NCBI GenBank assembly: GCA_900768915.1 | Contig: CAAGEQ010000007.1 | Location: 1-42,808, forward strand | DNA length: 42,808 nt | From: Candidatus Gastranaerophilales bacterium | Lineage (GTDB): Bacteria; Cyanobacteriota; Vampirovibrionia; Gastranaerophilales; Gastranaerophilaceae | Direction: 5' to 3' | Shown: positions 34,121 through 41,828 of the stretch, piece by piece | Layout: each line of letters begins with the position of its first letter | Position numbering within the stretch: position 1 is the stretch's first letter | Translations under genes and position numbers: made by a program | The notes under the pieces: model-generated | Database searches by the model: none | The model's input: only the letters and a program-made list of their open reading frames with translations | Told to the model about the DNA's origin: nothing

Positions 34121-34237
34121 TACAAATTCCTCATAAGTTATATTATAGATAAATTATACACCAGATAGTAAAATTTTTATAGATTTTATAAAATATCGAC
34201 ACATAAAAGATATTAATCTTTTTCTTTTAATAACTAT

Positions 34238-34264
34238 GTAAACAAGTAAACGATACATGTTTAC
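34238..34264. repeat. Dyad distal to copy C of the element
   Basis: GTAAACA (34238-34244) and TGTTTAC (34258-34264) are perfect 7-bp inverted arms about 20 bases upstream of the conserved element. Dyads of similar size lie at the same side of copies A and B. Confidence 0.45.
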
Positions 34265-34283
34265 TAAATTAGAGCGTTTTGTT

Positions 34284-34360
34284 TTAAGTTTTGTAAATGT
34301 ACTTTTTACAATTAATCAATTTTCTAAAAACAAAAAACTTTATATAAGTGTTGGGAATTA
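34284..34360 (+). promoter_or_regulatory. Conserved upstream element, copy C
   Basis: Order: TTAAG-TTTTGTAAA, ATCAATTTT, TCTAAAAA, AAAAACTTTATATAAG, GGGAATTA. The spacing equals copies A and B. It ends 21 bases before the ATG at 34382. The same GATTGGGGA-type ribosome site follows as in the 425-residue gene. Confidence 0.65.
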
Positions 34361-34381
34361 CACGAGATTGGGGATATTATT

Positions 34382-35791
34382 ATGGCAGGAGATTTTAGTT
34401 TAGATTCTATTAAACAAAACGGTTTTAAAAACACAGTTACATACAGAGGTGCTGGTAGAAACGCAGGTGCATCTTATGATTATATGGACAAATTAAACCA
34501 ATTAGTTGATAAAGGTATTTTTGTTGATAAAGATGGTAACGGTTTCACATCTGGTGAAAAGAAAGCATTAGAAGACGAATTCATCAAATTACACCAAGAA
34601 AAAGGTTATAATACAAACTTTAGAAAAATGCGTGCTGGCACTACAAATGAATATACTTATGATGATTTCATCAAATTAGCACAAGCAGCAGGCTACGTAT
34701 TAAAAGAAGATGCTCCACAAGCAAAACATAAACCAGAAGCAACTGAGCCTGATTCACTTTCAGAAAAAGCAAAAGCTGATAAAGTTTCTAATCCAGTAGC
34801 AGAAATTAAAACTCCGGAAGCCGAACAAGAAGAAGGCAATGAACCTATTTCTCAAAGCGGTAAACAAGTAGCAAACACTATTGCATCAACTTTACCAGAT
34901 GGTAAATATGACATCACTTTCAAAGGTGCTAAAGTTGAAGATGAAAATGGTAACATTTTTTCTCAACATACAAAAGTAACTGTAATCACTCCAGACGGTT
35001 CAAAGAAAAACGTAACTGTTGATGGTACTCCATCTCACAAACCAACTGTTACAGAACCTGATTTAGTTCCTCCAAAAGCACCTGCAGACAAAGCAACTAC
35101 TCCAGTTGCAGAAGTTGAAACTCCTGTTGTTAAAGAAGAAACTCCTGTAACAACTCCAAACGAAGTTGAAGCTCCAGTTGTTGAAGAAAAGAAAGAAGAA
35201 GTAAAAACTCCAGTTTCAACAACTACAGAAACTTCAAATACAGGACTTAACGAAGATGCTGACTTCGCTTCATTATCATACGAAGAAAAATTAAATAGAA
35301 TTAAAACAATGCAAGCAGATATCCAAAAAGATATCAATGATGCAAATCAAACATCATATTCAAAAACTAAAAAAGGTTTCTTAGGCTTAGGCAAAAAAAC
35401 TAAAACTGTAAATTATACTCCGGAAGAAATTGCACAAAGACAAGCAAATCTTCCTCAATTACAAGCAGAATTAGAAGAAGCAAAAAAACAAGAAACTCAA
35501 ATCAGAGAACTTGAAGGTCAATATTGGTTTGGCAAACAAGCAACAGACTACGTAATAAATTCTGATGGTTCAGTTGATAAAAGAGATACTGGCTACACAA
35601 GAGTTGAAACAGCAGACGGCAAAAGAATCGCACAAGTTGATACATACAACAAAGATACTCATAAATTCGATACAAAATATTATAACGTAAAAGTTGCAAA
35701 AACAGGTAATCCTAGCATCACTTCAGCAACAAATTACCAAGTTGTTCCAGATTTTGACAATGAACTTAAAGATGTTAAATTAAAAAAATAA
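34382..35791 (+). CDS. Lineage-type repeat protein with an EF-hand-like loop, 469 residues
   Basis: Not recognised as a known family. An N-terminal helical region carries a canonical calcium-type loop (DKDGNGFTSGE, residues 49-59). Two related Pro/Glu-rich repeats of about 34 residues follow (117-150, KPEATEPD...PVAEIKTPE, and 220-253, KPTVTEPD...PVAEVETPV). They flank a small beta domain (about 156-215, LPDGKYDITFKGAKVEDENG). A coiled coil (about 290-378) leads into a C-terminal beta domain. There is no signal peptide. It has copy C of the conserved upstream element and GGGGA before the ATG. The proline-rich spacer suggests an extended surface or secreted protein, but this is not proven. Confidence 0.72.
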   Translation: MAGDFSLDSIKQNGFKNTVTYRGAGRNAGASYDYMDKLNQLVDKGIFVDKDGNGFTSGEKKALEDEFIKLHQEKGYNTNFRKMRAGTTNEYTYDDFIKLAQAAGYVLKEDAPQAKHKPEATEPDSLSEKAKADKVSNPVAEIKTPEAEQEEGNEPISQSGKQVANTIASTLPDGKYDITFKGAKVEDENGNIFSQHTKVTVITPDGSKKNVTVDGTPSHKPTVTEPDLVPPKAPADKATTPVAEVETPVVKEETPVTTPNEVEAPVVEEKKEEVKTPVSTTTETSNTGLNEDADFASLSYEEKLNRIKTMQADIQKDINDANQTSYSKTKKGFLGLGKKTKTVNYTPEEIAQRQANLPQLQAELEEAKKQETQIRELEGQYWFGKQATDYVINSDGSVDKRDTGYTRVETADGKRIAQVDTYNKDTHKFDTKYYNVKVAKTGNPSITSATNYQVVPDFDNELKDVKLKK

Positions 35792-35810
35792 TATCCCTCT
35801 ATATAGTAAA

Positions 35811-35842
35811 AAAGAACACCTTATAATTAAGGTGTTCTTTTT
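35811..35842 (+). terminator. Terminator of the 469-residue gene
   Basis: AAAGAACACCTT and AAGGTGTTCTTT pair around ATAATT and are followed by TT and A-rich sequence. Confidence 0.88.
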
Positions 35843-35925
35843 AAATCAACCAAATAATGCATGATGTATCACAACACATAATGTATAATAAAATTAGTTG
35901 ATAAGAATATAAAAATAATTAAAAG

Positions 35926-36738
35926 ATGAGTATGAAACGTGTTTTAATAACAATAGCATTATGTTTATTTATCGGTTCAAATATTTGTTTTGCCGATGAA
36001 ACTTCTATACTTACAGATGGAATACAAGCATATAAAAATGGTGACTATGAACTTTGCATAACAAAAATGAAAGAAGTAGTAAAAGATGATCCGACTTCAG
36101 CATTGAGTTATTATTATCTGGGACTAGCATATTCAAAAACTGGTAAAAATATACTAGCAGTAAGAAATTACGATAAAGTAATCACACTTGGCTCCGATAA
36201 AACATTGATTGATTTAGCACAAAAAGGAAAAGCCTGTGTTGGTGGTAAAAATATTACAGCAATAGAAACACAATTAGAAGACATCGAAGATGATATAAAA
36301 GATAATACCGACAATGATAATACAGAAAAATTATCGCCTGCAGAATTAAAAGCAAAATACGAAGACAAAATAACAAAACCATCAAATAATAATGCAACAT
36401 CACAAGTGATAAAAGCATCTGATTACGCAAAACAGAATGCTCAACCTACAAATGATGAAATTGTAAATGCTATAAGAGTATTACAAAAAGCAGGTTTATT
36501 ACAAAATGGAGCAACTGGACTCGCAGGAAGTTATAATCCACAAGTAGATGCAAAAGCACAACAAATGAATGCTTTAATGATGATGATGGGACAAAATGGA
36601 AATAACAATAATAGTATGATGAATATGCTTCCACTTCTGAACAATAGCAACGGTAAAATCAATCCTCAAATGATTCAGATGATGATGATGAATCAAATGA
36701 TGCCTAATTTTTCATCAGGGAACAACAACGGATACTAA
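35926..36738 (+). CDS. Exported TPR protein with methionine-rich tail, 270 residues
   Basis: A signal peptide (VLITIALCLFIGSNICFADE, cleavage after CFA) leads into two or three TPR motifs (GIQAYKNGDYELCITKMKEV, SALSYYYLGLAYSKTGKN). An acidic Asp/Asn-rich linker follows, and the tail after about residue 210 is very rich in Met, Asn and Gln (ALMMMMGQNG, IQMMMMNQMM). It acts in the periplasm or outside. The Met-rich tail could bind copper or be a flexible interaction region. A second ATG two codons later is an equally likely start. TATAAT at 35884-35889 gives a leader of about 35 bases. The next gene starts 2 bases after its stop. Confidence 0.8.
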   Translation: MSMKRVLITIALCLFIGSNICFADETSILTDGIQAYKNGDYELCITKMKEVVKDDPTSALSYYYLGLAYSKTGKNILAVRNYDKVITLGSDKTLIDLAQKGKACVGGKNITAIETQLEDIEDDIKDNTDNDNTEKLSPAELKAKYEDKITKPSNNNATSQVIKASDYAKQNAQPTNDEIVNAIRVLQKAGLLQNGATGLAGSYNPQVDAKAQQMNALMMMMGQNGNNNNSMMNMLPLLNNSNGKINPQMIQMMMMNQMMPNFSSGNNNGY

Positions 36739-36740
36739 AA

Positions 36741-37337
36741 ATGGATTATAAGGAAGCCTTACAACACCTAGAAAATGGTGAGATAAAATCTTGTATTGAT
36801 TATTTCAAGAATAACCATTATGAACTCGAATATGGTTACTCTCTAATGCTTTCAAACAAACTCAATGATGCAAAAGAAATCTTTGCAAATATACAATCAA
36901 TAAGAGCAGATTGGGCAAACATCATTATATCTATTATGCAAGGAACAATCAATAAAAGACCAACATATTTTCAAATCAGAAATTTTATTGAAATAGATAT
37001 AAATCTTTTATTCAAGGTAAAACTTACAAAACATATTGAATACATTCTAGGTGCGGCCGAAACATTTCAAGAAATAAACTCTGAAACATATAAATTTTTA
37101 GGAAGAGTTCTTCTTAAAAACAATTGTCTAAATTCTGCAAAATACTTTTTAGATAAGGCTGTTGATTATTTTTATAATGATGTAGAACTACATTTTCTAT
37201 TCGTAGAGTATTACTTAGAATGTAATGATACAATTAACGCACAAAAAGCATTAAATAATTGTCTTAGAATTTCACCAGAATATTATCCTGCGATATTAAT
37301 GAAAAAAAAATTTGAAAACTCTATAAAATTACAATAA
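36741..37337 (+). CDS. TPR-like helical protein, 198 residues
   Basis: The protein is all-helical, with motifs such as YKEALQHLENGEIKSCIDYF and LGRVLLKNNCLNSAKYFLDKAV at TPR-like spacing. There is no signal peptide, so it is cytosolic, unlike the exported TPR protein encoded just before it (gap 2 bases). No catalytic motif. It is presumably co-transcribed with the upstream gene. A role as a scaffold is inferred from fold only. Confidence 0.7.
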   Translation: MDYKEALQHLENGEIKSCIDYFKNNHYELEYGYSLMLSNKLNDAKEIFANIQSIRADWANIIISIMQGTINKRPTYFQIRNFIEIDINLLFKVKLTKHIEYILGAAETFQEINSETYKFLGRVLLKNNCLNSAKYFLDKAVDYFYNDVELHFLFVEYYLECNDTINAQKALNNCLRISPEYYPAILMKKKFENSIKLQ

Positions 37338-37342
37338 ATTAT

Positions 37343-37371
37343 TTGACAGACAAGACTAAATGACTTATTCT
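37343..37371 (+). promoter_or_regulatory. Leaderless promoter of the 101-residue gene
   Basis: TTGACA (37343-37348, exact), 17-base spacer, TATTCT (37366-37371), then 7 bases to the ATG at 37379. No ribosome site. Confidence 0.65.
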
Positions 37372-37378
37372 TAATAAT

Positions 37379-37684
37379 ATGGAAAACAATTTTACAAAAC
37401 GCTGGTATGATATAGAACCTACAATGAGTCTAGCAGTAAGTTTAATACACAACTCTGATGAGAAACAACAATCAGAATGTGCAAAACTTATTATACAAAA
37501 AGCTCACGATTTTAATATCTATATTGAAAAAAACAAATTAGAAGATGCGTTTAATTACTTCTGTAAACGTTGGTATGATAAAGATAAAGAACTTGCTGAT
37601 GCTTTTCAATATTTAAAAATTATGCCTTTTGAACTACAAAAAGAAGTATCATTAGAAATAATTGAAAAACTTGAGCAAGCATAA
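37379..37684 (+). CDS. Small helical hypothetical protein, 101 residues
   Basis: Not recognised. The protein is helical and charged, with a repeated aromatic motif (KRWYDIEPTMSLAV near residue 7 and CKRWYDKDKELADAF near residue 62). This suggests two related helical halves. There is no signal peptide or membrane segment. It is predicted to be leaderless behind an exact TTGACA promoter. Its stop overlaps the permease start (TAATG at 37682-37686), so the pair should be coupled, and it may regulate or support the transporter. Confidence 0.7.
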   Translation: MENNFTKRWYDIEPTMSLAVSLIHNSDEKQQSECAKLIIQKAHDFNIYIEKNKLEDAFNYFCKRWYDKDKELADAFQYLKIMPFELQKEVSLEIIEKLEQA

Positions 37685-38991
37685 TGTTATCAATACTATT
37701 TAATCCCGTAATAATTTCAATAATCTGCTTATTTGCTCTATGTCTATGCAGGATAAATGTACTGCTTTCAATAATTCTATCAACAATTATTGCAGGACTA
37801 ACATCTGGTATGCATATAACGGATATTATGAATACCTTCATTTCTGGAATGGGCGGGAACTCAGAAACAGCACTAAGTTATATTTTACTTGGGACATTTG
37901 CTGCTGCAATGAACCATACAGGCTTAACAGATATTGTTTCTACAAAAATCATTGATTTTGTAAACAACAAAAAACGAATTTTATATACAGTACTTGTCTT
38001 AATTGCAATATCATCACAAAACATTATACCAATCCATATTGCATTTATTCCAATTTTAATTCCACCATTATTACATACAATGAACGTAATGAAAGTAGAT
38101 AGACGTGCAATATCTTGTCTATTGGCATTTGGTTTAAAAACACCATATATTGTTCTTCCAGTTGGTTTTGGTCTTATTTTCCAAAATCTTATTGCTGAAA
38201 ATATGATTCAAAATGGAATGTTAATGTCAAAAAGTGATGTATGGAAGTACACTTGGATATTAGGAATTGGAATGCTCATTGCATTACTAATTGCCATATT
38301 TATTTCATACAGAAAACCTCGTGAATACAAAGACTTAAACGTAACAAAAGAAAACTTTGAAAATCAAAAATTAAACTATAAACATTACATAACAATACTT
38401 GCTGCAATAGTAACATTTGGAGTTCAAATTCTCACTCACTCACTACCACTAGGTGCATTATGTGGACTTGGAATTATATTTTCACTTGGAGCAGTGAAAC
38501 ACAGCAAAATGGATAAACTTATGGACGAAGGTATCTACATGATGGGTTATGTTGCATTTATTATGCTTGTTGCATCAGGTTTTGCAACTGTCCTAAAATC
38601 AACAGGTGGAATAGAAACCTTTGTAAATACAACCGTTGCTATGTTACCAAACAGTCAAATTATGACAACAATAATAATGCTACTTATTGGACTTATTATA
38701 ACAATGGGTATTGGAACATCTTTCGGTACAATTCCAATTTTAGCAGTAGTATTTATACCTGTATTTATGAAAATGGGCTTTAATATAGGTCAATCTGTTG
38801 TAGTTCTAGCAGCCGCTGCTGCATTAGGAGATGCTGGTTCGCCGGCTTCTGATACAACATTAGGTCCAACGGCAGGTTTAAATGTTGATGGTCAACACAA
38901 TCATATTTGGGATACTTGTGTACCAACTTTCTTACACTATAACCTTGCATTAATTATTTTTGCAGTAGTAGGAGTAATTATTTTTAAATAA
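37684..38991 (+). CDS. Na+/H+ antiporter-superfamily permease (YuiF/COG2056-like)
   Basis: A 435-residue protein with 11-12 membrane helices. It shows the ion-transporter style motifs SALSYILLGTFAAAMNHTGL-like near residues 62-80 and GIGTSFGTIPILAVVFIPVF and LAAAAALGDAGSPASDTTLG in the C-terminal half. These fit the NhaC/ArsB-type superfamily and the Bacillus YuiF group. The substrate may be a cation or an amino acid and cannot be told. Translation is coupled to the 101-residue gene by TAATG. It converges with the protease gene, with 4 bases between stops and no visible terminator. Confidence 0.85.
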   Translation: MLSILFNPVIISIICLFALCLCRINVLLSIILSTIIAGLTSGMHITDIMNTFISGMGGNSETALSYILLGTFAAAMNHTGLTDIVSTKIIDFVNNKKRILYTVLVLIAISSQNIIPIHIAFIPILIPPLLHTMNVMKVDRRAISCLLAFGLKTPYIVLPVGFGLIFQNLIAENMIQNGMLMSKSDVWKYTWILGIGMLIALLIAIFISYRKPREYKDLNVTKENFENQKLNYKHYITILAAIVTFGVQILTHSLPLGALCGLGIIFSLGAVKHSKMDKLMDEGIYMMGYVAFIMLVASGFATVLKSTGGIETFVNTTVAMLPNSQIMTTIIMLLIGLIITMGIGTSFGTIPILAVVFIPVFMKMGFNIGQSVVVLAAAAALGDAGSPASDTTLGPTAGLNVDGQHNHIWDTCVPTFLHYNLALIIFAVVGVIIFK

Positions 38992-38995
38992 TCTT

Positions 38996-39643
38996 CTACT
39001 TCAATTCTGCAATAATCTGTCGAACTGAATTGATTGGAATAGCAAAACCAATACCAATATTAGAAGTATTATTGTCAGGATTATAAATTGCTTGATTTAT
39101 TCCAATTACTTCGCCGGAAGTATTTAATAATGGACCACCTGAAGAACCTGGGTTTATAGCCGCATCTGTTTGGATTTTATTACGTTTATAATCTATCCTT
39201 GAAACAATACCTTGAGTCAAAGTTCCACTAAAACCGAAAGGATTACCTATTGCTAAAACTTTTTGACCGACTTTAATATTTTTTGAATTACCAATAATAA
39301 TAGTTTTTAATGGTTTATGTGTATTTATTTTCAATAAAGCCAAATCACTATTCATACCAGACAGTCTAACAACTTCTGCTTTATAAGTTTCACCATTAGA
39401 AATAGTTACAGTAATATCATCACTATTTGCAATAACATGAGAACTTGTTAATATTGTACCTTTTGAATCAATTATGCAACCTGTACCACTTGATGTACCC
39501 TGAGGTATTGCTGCATCAATTGCTACAATTGCAGGATTAATACGTTCATATACAGTAATATTTGTCATTTCATCTCTATCAAAAGCAAACACCGAACAAA
39601 ATAATTGAAAAAACAAAACAAAATACACAAAAATTCTTCGCAT
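38996..39643 (-). CDS. Periplasmic trypsin-like serine protease without PDZ domain
   Basis: An HtrA/DegP-type protease of 215 residues with a signal peptide (VYFVLFFQLFCSVFAF). The catalytic triad is intact: His69 in ILTSSHVIAN, Asp100 in NSDLALLKI and Ser168 in INPGSSGGPLL. It ends right after the protease domain (IPINSVRQIIAELK). The PDZ domain that usually follows is absent, and the stop is clean rather than a frameshift. Its function is likely periplasmic quality control or processing of one substrate. GAGG precedes the ATG. Divergent from ycf23. Confidence 0.9.
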   Translation of the reverse strand: MRRIFVYFVLFFQLFCSVFAFDRDEMTNITVYERINPAIVAIDAAIPQGTSSGTGCIIDSKGTILTSSHVIANSDDITVTISNGETYKAEVVRLSGMNSDLALLKINTHKPLKTIIIGNSKNIKVGQKVLAIGNPFGFSGTLTQGIVSRIDYKRNKIQTDAAINPGSSGGPLLNTSGEVIGINQAIYNPDNNTSNIGIGFAIPINSVRQIIAELK

Positions 39644-39723
39644 ATATATACCTCACTTTGATGATATTTTTTCAAATTTCATAGTTAATGTCTATCAATA
39701 ACACGATTTTTTCGTGGTTAGTC

Positions 39724-39752
39724 TTGTCAATATTACAATTTTAATCTATAAT
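39724..39752 (+). promoter_or_regulatory. ycf23 promoter
   Basis: TTGTCA (39724-39729), 17-base spacer, TATAAT (39747-39752). A leader of about 35 bases ends in AAAAAAGGAG. Confidence 0.75.
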
Positions 39753-39795
39753 ACACAGGTGACATTAACAAAAATACAAAAAAAAGGAGATTCAC

Positions 39796-40560
39796 ATGTC
39801 AAGAATAGACTCATTTAAACAAGCATTAAGCGAAAAAAGAGCTGTAAAAATTATTGCAGGTATTGATAATTTTGATGCAGACAGAGTAAGAAACGTAGTT
39901 ATTGCAGCCGAACAAGCAGGTGCTTCAGCAGTTGATATTTGTGCAGATAGAGAAATCATTTCTATGGTTAGAAAAATGACTAATATGCCTATATTCGTAT
40001 CATCTATCAAACCTGCAGATTTAGCAATGGCAGTATCTATGGGTGCTGATGCTATTGAATTGGGTAATTTTGATGCATTATATAAAAACAATATATCAAT
40101 GTCTGCACACCAAGTATTAAACTTAGTAAAAGAAACATTAAATCTTATCAACAAAGAAGATGTTTTCTTCTCAGTAACAATTCCTGGTAGCATTGATATT
40201 TCTGAACAAATCTCATTAGCAAGAGAATTAGAATCAATGGGTATCGACTTAATTCAAACAGAAGGTCACTACTCAAATTCTAACGTTCCATCTGGAGTAA
40301 GAGGTTTGGTAGAAAGAGCAGAATTAACTATTTCTAATACAATTGAATTAACAAGAAACATTGAAATCCCTGTAATGACTGCTACAGGTATCAACCCAAC
40401 AACTGCTTCATTAGCATTTGCTTCAGGTGCTTCTGCTATCGGTTGTGGTTCTTGTGTAAACAAATTAGATTCAGAAATCTCTATGATTGCTGTTTCTAAA
40501 TCACTTGTTGAGATTGCTTCTAGAAATGCTATGCATTCTCATCAACACGAACTTGTTTAA
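39796..40560 (+). CDS. Ycf23 / DUF561 family TIM-barrel protein
   Basis: The 254-residue product follows Ycf23 along its whole length: VKIIAGIDNFDADRVRNVV, AGASAVDICADREI, PIFVSSIKPADLAMAVSMGA, AIELGNFDALY, FFSVTIPGSIDISEQISLA, DLIQTEGHYSNSN, VMTATGINPTTASLAFASGA and IGCGSCVNKLDSEISMI. It has the phosphate-binding loops of a TIM barrel. The family is known from cyanobacteria and red-algal plastids, and its biochemical role is not established. Finding it here is the best single hint of cyanobacterial kinship. AAAGGAG precedes the ATG. Single-gene unit between its own promoter and a strong terminator. Confidence 0.9.
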   Translation: MSRIDSFKQALSEKRAVKIIAGIDNFDADRVRNVVIAAEQAGASAVDICADREIISMVRKMTNMPIFVSSIKPADLAMAVSMGADAIELGNFDALYKNNISMSAHQVLNLVKETLNLINKEDVFFSVTIPGSIDISEQISLARELESMGIDLIQTEGHYSNSNVPSGVRGLVERAELTISNTIELTRNIEIPVMTATGINPTTASLAFASGASAIGCGSCVNKLDSEISMIAVSKSLVEIASRNAMHSHQHELV

Positions 40561-40581
40561 TTCAATATACAACAAGATAAC

Positions 40582-40617
40582 AAAAATCGGAGTAAAATTT
40601 ATTACTCCGATTTTTTT
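40582..40617. terminator. Bidirectional terminator
   Basis: AAAAATCGGAGTAA pairs with TTACTCCGATTTTT around AATTTA, with A- and T-runs on both sides. It serves ycf23 (plus) and the cysteine-cluster protein (minus). Confidence 0.9.
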
Positions 40618-40633
40618 ATTATAAAAACTTATA

Positions 40634-41341
40634 TTAACCAATCCTACTCTTATAAAAAGCAATTAAATCTTCTCTGGCTTTAATAGACATTGCTAACTTA
40701 TTAACAGACTCTCTCCAAGGCAAATATCCACAAGTATCAGGCAAAATCTTTAATGCTGTTAACGGAAAATCCTTGCATATATCAGGTCTATTTTCATAAT
40801 CAGAACATAAATCATCAGCACCTAGTTTGCTACAATAATAAAAATATAAACGTTCATTTTCGTCCATCAATTCTTTTAACTTATTGTAATAATCCGGACA
40901 AATTGCTTCAGCCATTTCTTCAGAATCATAGGCAACATATATTGAAGAAAATTCTCTTGCATATTTATCACCACGAATTGCTTTTTGCTTCAATTGCATA
41001 GGTGAATATTCACTCACAGCCAACTTACAACAAGCACCACATTTTGCACAAGAATATTCATTTTTCTTTTCCATCATAGTTTTTTTAGAAACACGAAGTT
41101 TTGCTTTATATTCATTAGTCAAATATGACAATGCTTTAATTTGCCAAGTACCATAAGGACAATTTGGAGGAAAAACCTCAAATATATCAACCTTTTTTAT
41201 ATCACAAGGGATTGTACAAAAATTACAATTATAATTAGGCTTGAACTTATCTATTTCATACCTAATAACTTTTGCCGCTTCCGTAAAAATTTCTTTGTAC
41301 TCTGCTTGTAATCGTTCTGATTCTGAATTGTAATCAACCAT
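40634..41341 (-). CDS. YkgJ-type cysteine cluster protein, 235 residues
   Basis: The central part matches the YkgJ (Zn/Fe-chelating, CxxCxxCC) family: CAKCGACCKL (98-105) followed by CPDYYN, YCSKLGADDLC and YENRPDICKDFP. Such proteins bind an iron-sulfur cluster or zinc; some act in protein methylation, but the role is mostly unknown. An additional N-terminal set of cysteines (CNFCTIPC and a later PPNC, residues about 39-61) is not part of the usual core and could hold a second cluster. A promoter with its -10 six bases before the ATG predicts a leaderless message. Divergent from the superoxide reductase-ferritin operon, consistent with iron or redox biology. Confidence 0.82.
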   Translation of the reverse strand: MVDYNSESERLQAEYKEIFTEAAKVIRYEIDKFKPNYNCNFCTIPCDIKKVDIFEVFPPNCPYGTWQIKALSYLTNEYKAKLRVSKKTMMEKKNEYSCAKCGACCKLAVSEYSPMQLKQKAIRGDKYAREFSSIYVAYDSEEMAEAICPDYYNKLKELMDENERLYFYYCSKLGADDLCSDYENRPDICKDFPLTALKILPDTCGYLPWRESVNKLAMSIKAREDLIAFYKSRIG

Positions 41342-41347
41342 ACCCTA

Positions 41348-41376
41348 ACAATATCATAAATTGTCCTATACGGCAA
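41348..41376 (-). promoter_or_regulatory. Leaderless promoter of the YkgJ-type gene
   Basis: TTGCCG (41371-41376), 17-base spacer, extended -10 TG-A-TATTGT (41348-41356), then 6 bases to the ATG at 41341. Confidence 0.5.
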
Positions 41377-41426
41377 TTATATTACACATAAATTCAGTAC
41401 ATGATAGACATCGAAAAGGAGAAATT

Positions 41427-41828
41427 ATGACTGAAAAATTTGAAATGTACAAATGTAATACTTGTGGGAATTTAGTACAAGTTCTCTTAAACGGAGTTGG
41501 TGAACTTGTATGTTGTGGAGAAAAAATGGAACTCATAAAATCACATAATGAAGAAAATGATAACGGAATGAGTGAAAAACATTCCCCAACAATCACAACC
41601 ATTGATGAAAACACAAAAGAAGTTAAAGTTGAGAATCACCCAATGACAGACGAACATTACATTATGTTTGTTGAATATTGGTCACAAGACAAAAATAATA
41701 TGCAAATACAATTCTTCAAACCAGAAGAAAAAGCAATTATGAAAACTAATATCAAATGTAATAACCCAACTGCAATCTCATATTGCAATATTCATGGACT
41801 GTACACCAATGATAGAAAGGGGGAATAA
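41427..41828 (+). CDS. dfx: Desulfoferrodoxin (two-iron superoxide reductase)
   Basis: This enzyme reduces superoxide to hydrogen peroxide without making oxygen, and is typical of anaerobes. The 133-residue product has the desulforedoxin iron site Cys10, Cys13, Cys29, Cys30 and the catalytic iron ligands His52, His71, His77, Cys120 and His123, with Glu50-Lys51 (EKH) at the active site. I start at the ATG 41427, preceded by AAAGGAG; a longer frame from 41361 lacks this. Its stop overlaps the ferritin start (TAATG), so the two are made together: superoxide removal and storage of iron that would feed oxidative damage. Confidence 0.96.
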   Translation: MTEKFEMYKCNTCGNLVQVLLNGVGELVCCGEKMELIKSHNEENDNGMSEKHSPTITTIDENTKEVKVENHPMTDEHYIMFVEYWSQDKNNMQIQFFKPEEKAIMKTNIKCNNPTAISYCNIHGLYTNDRKGE

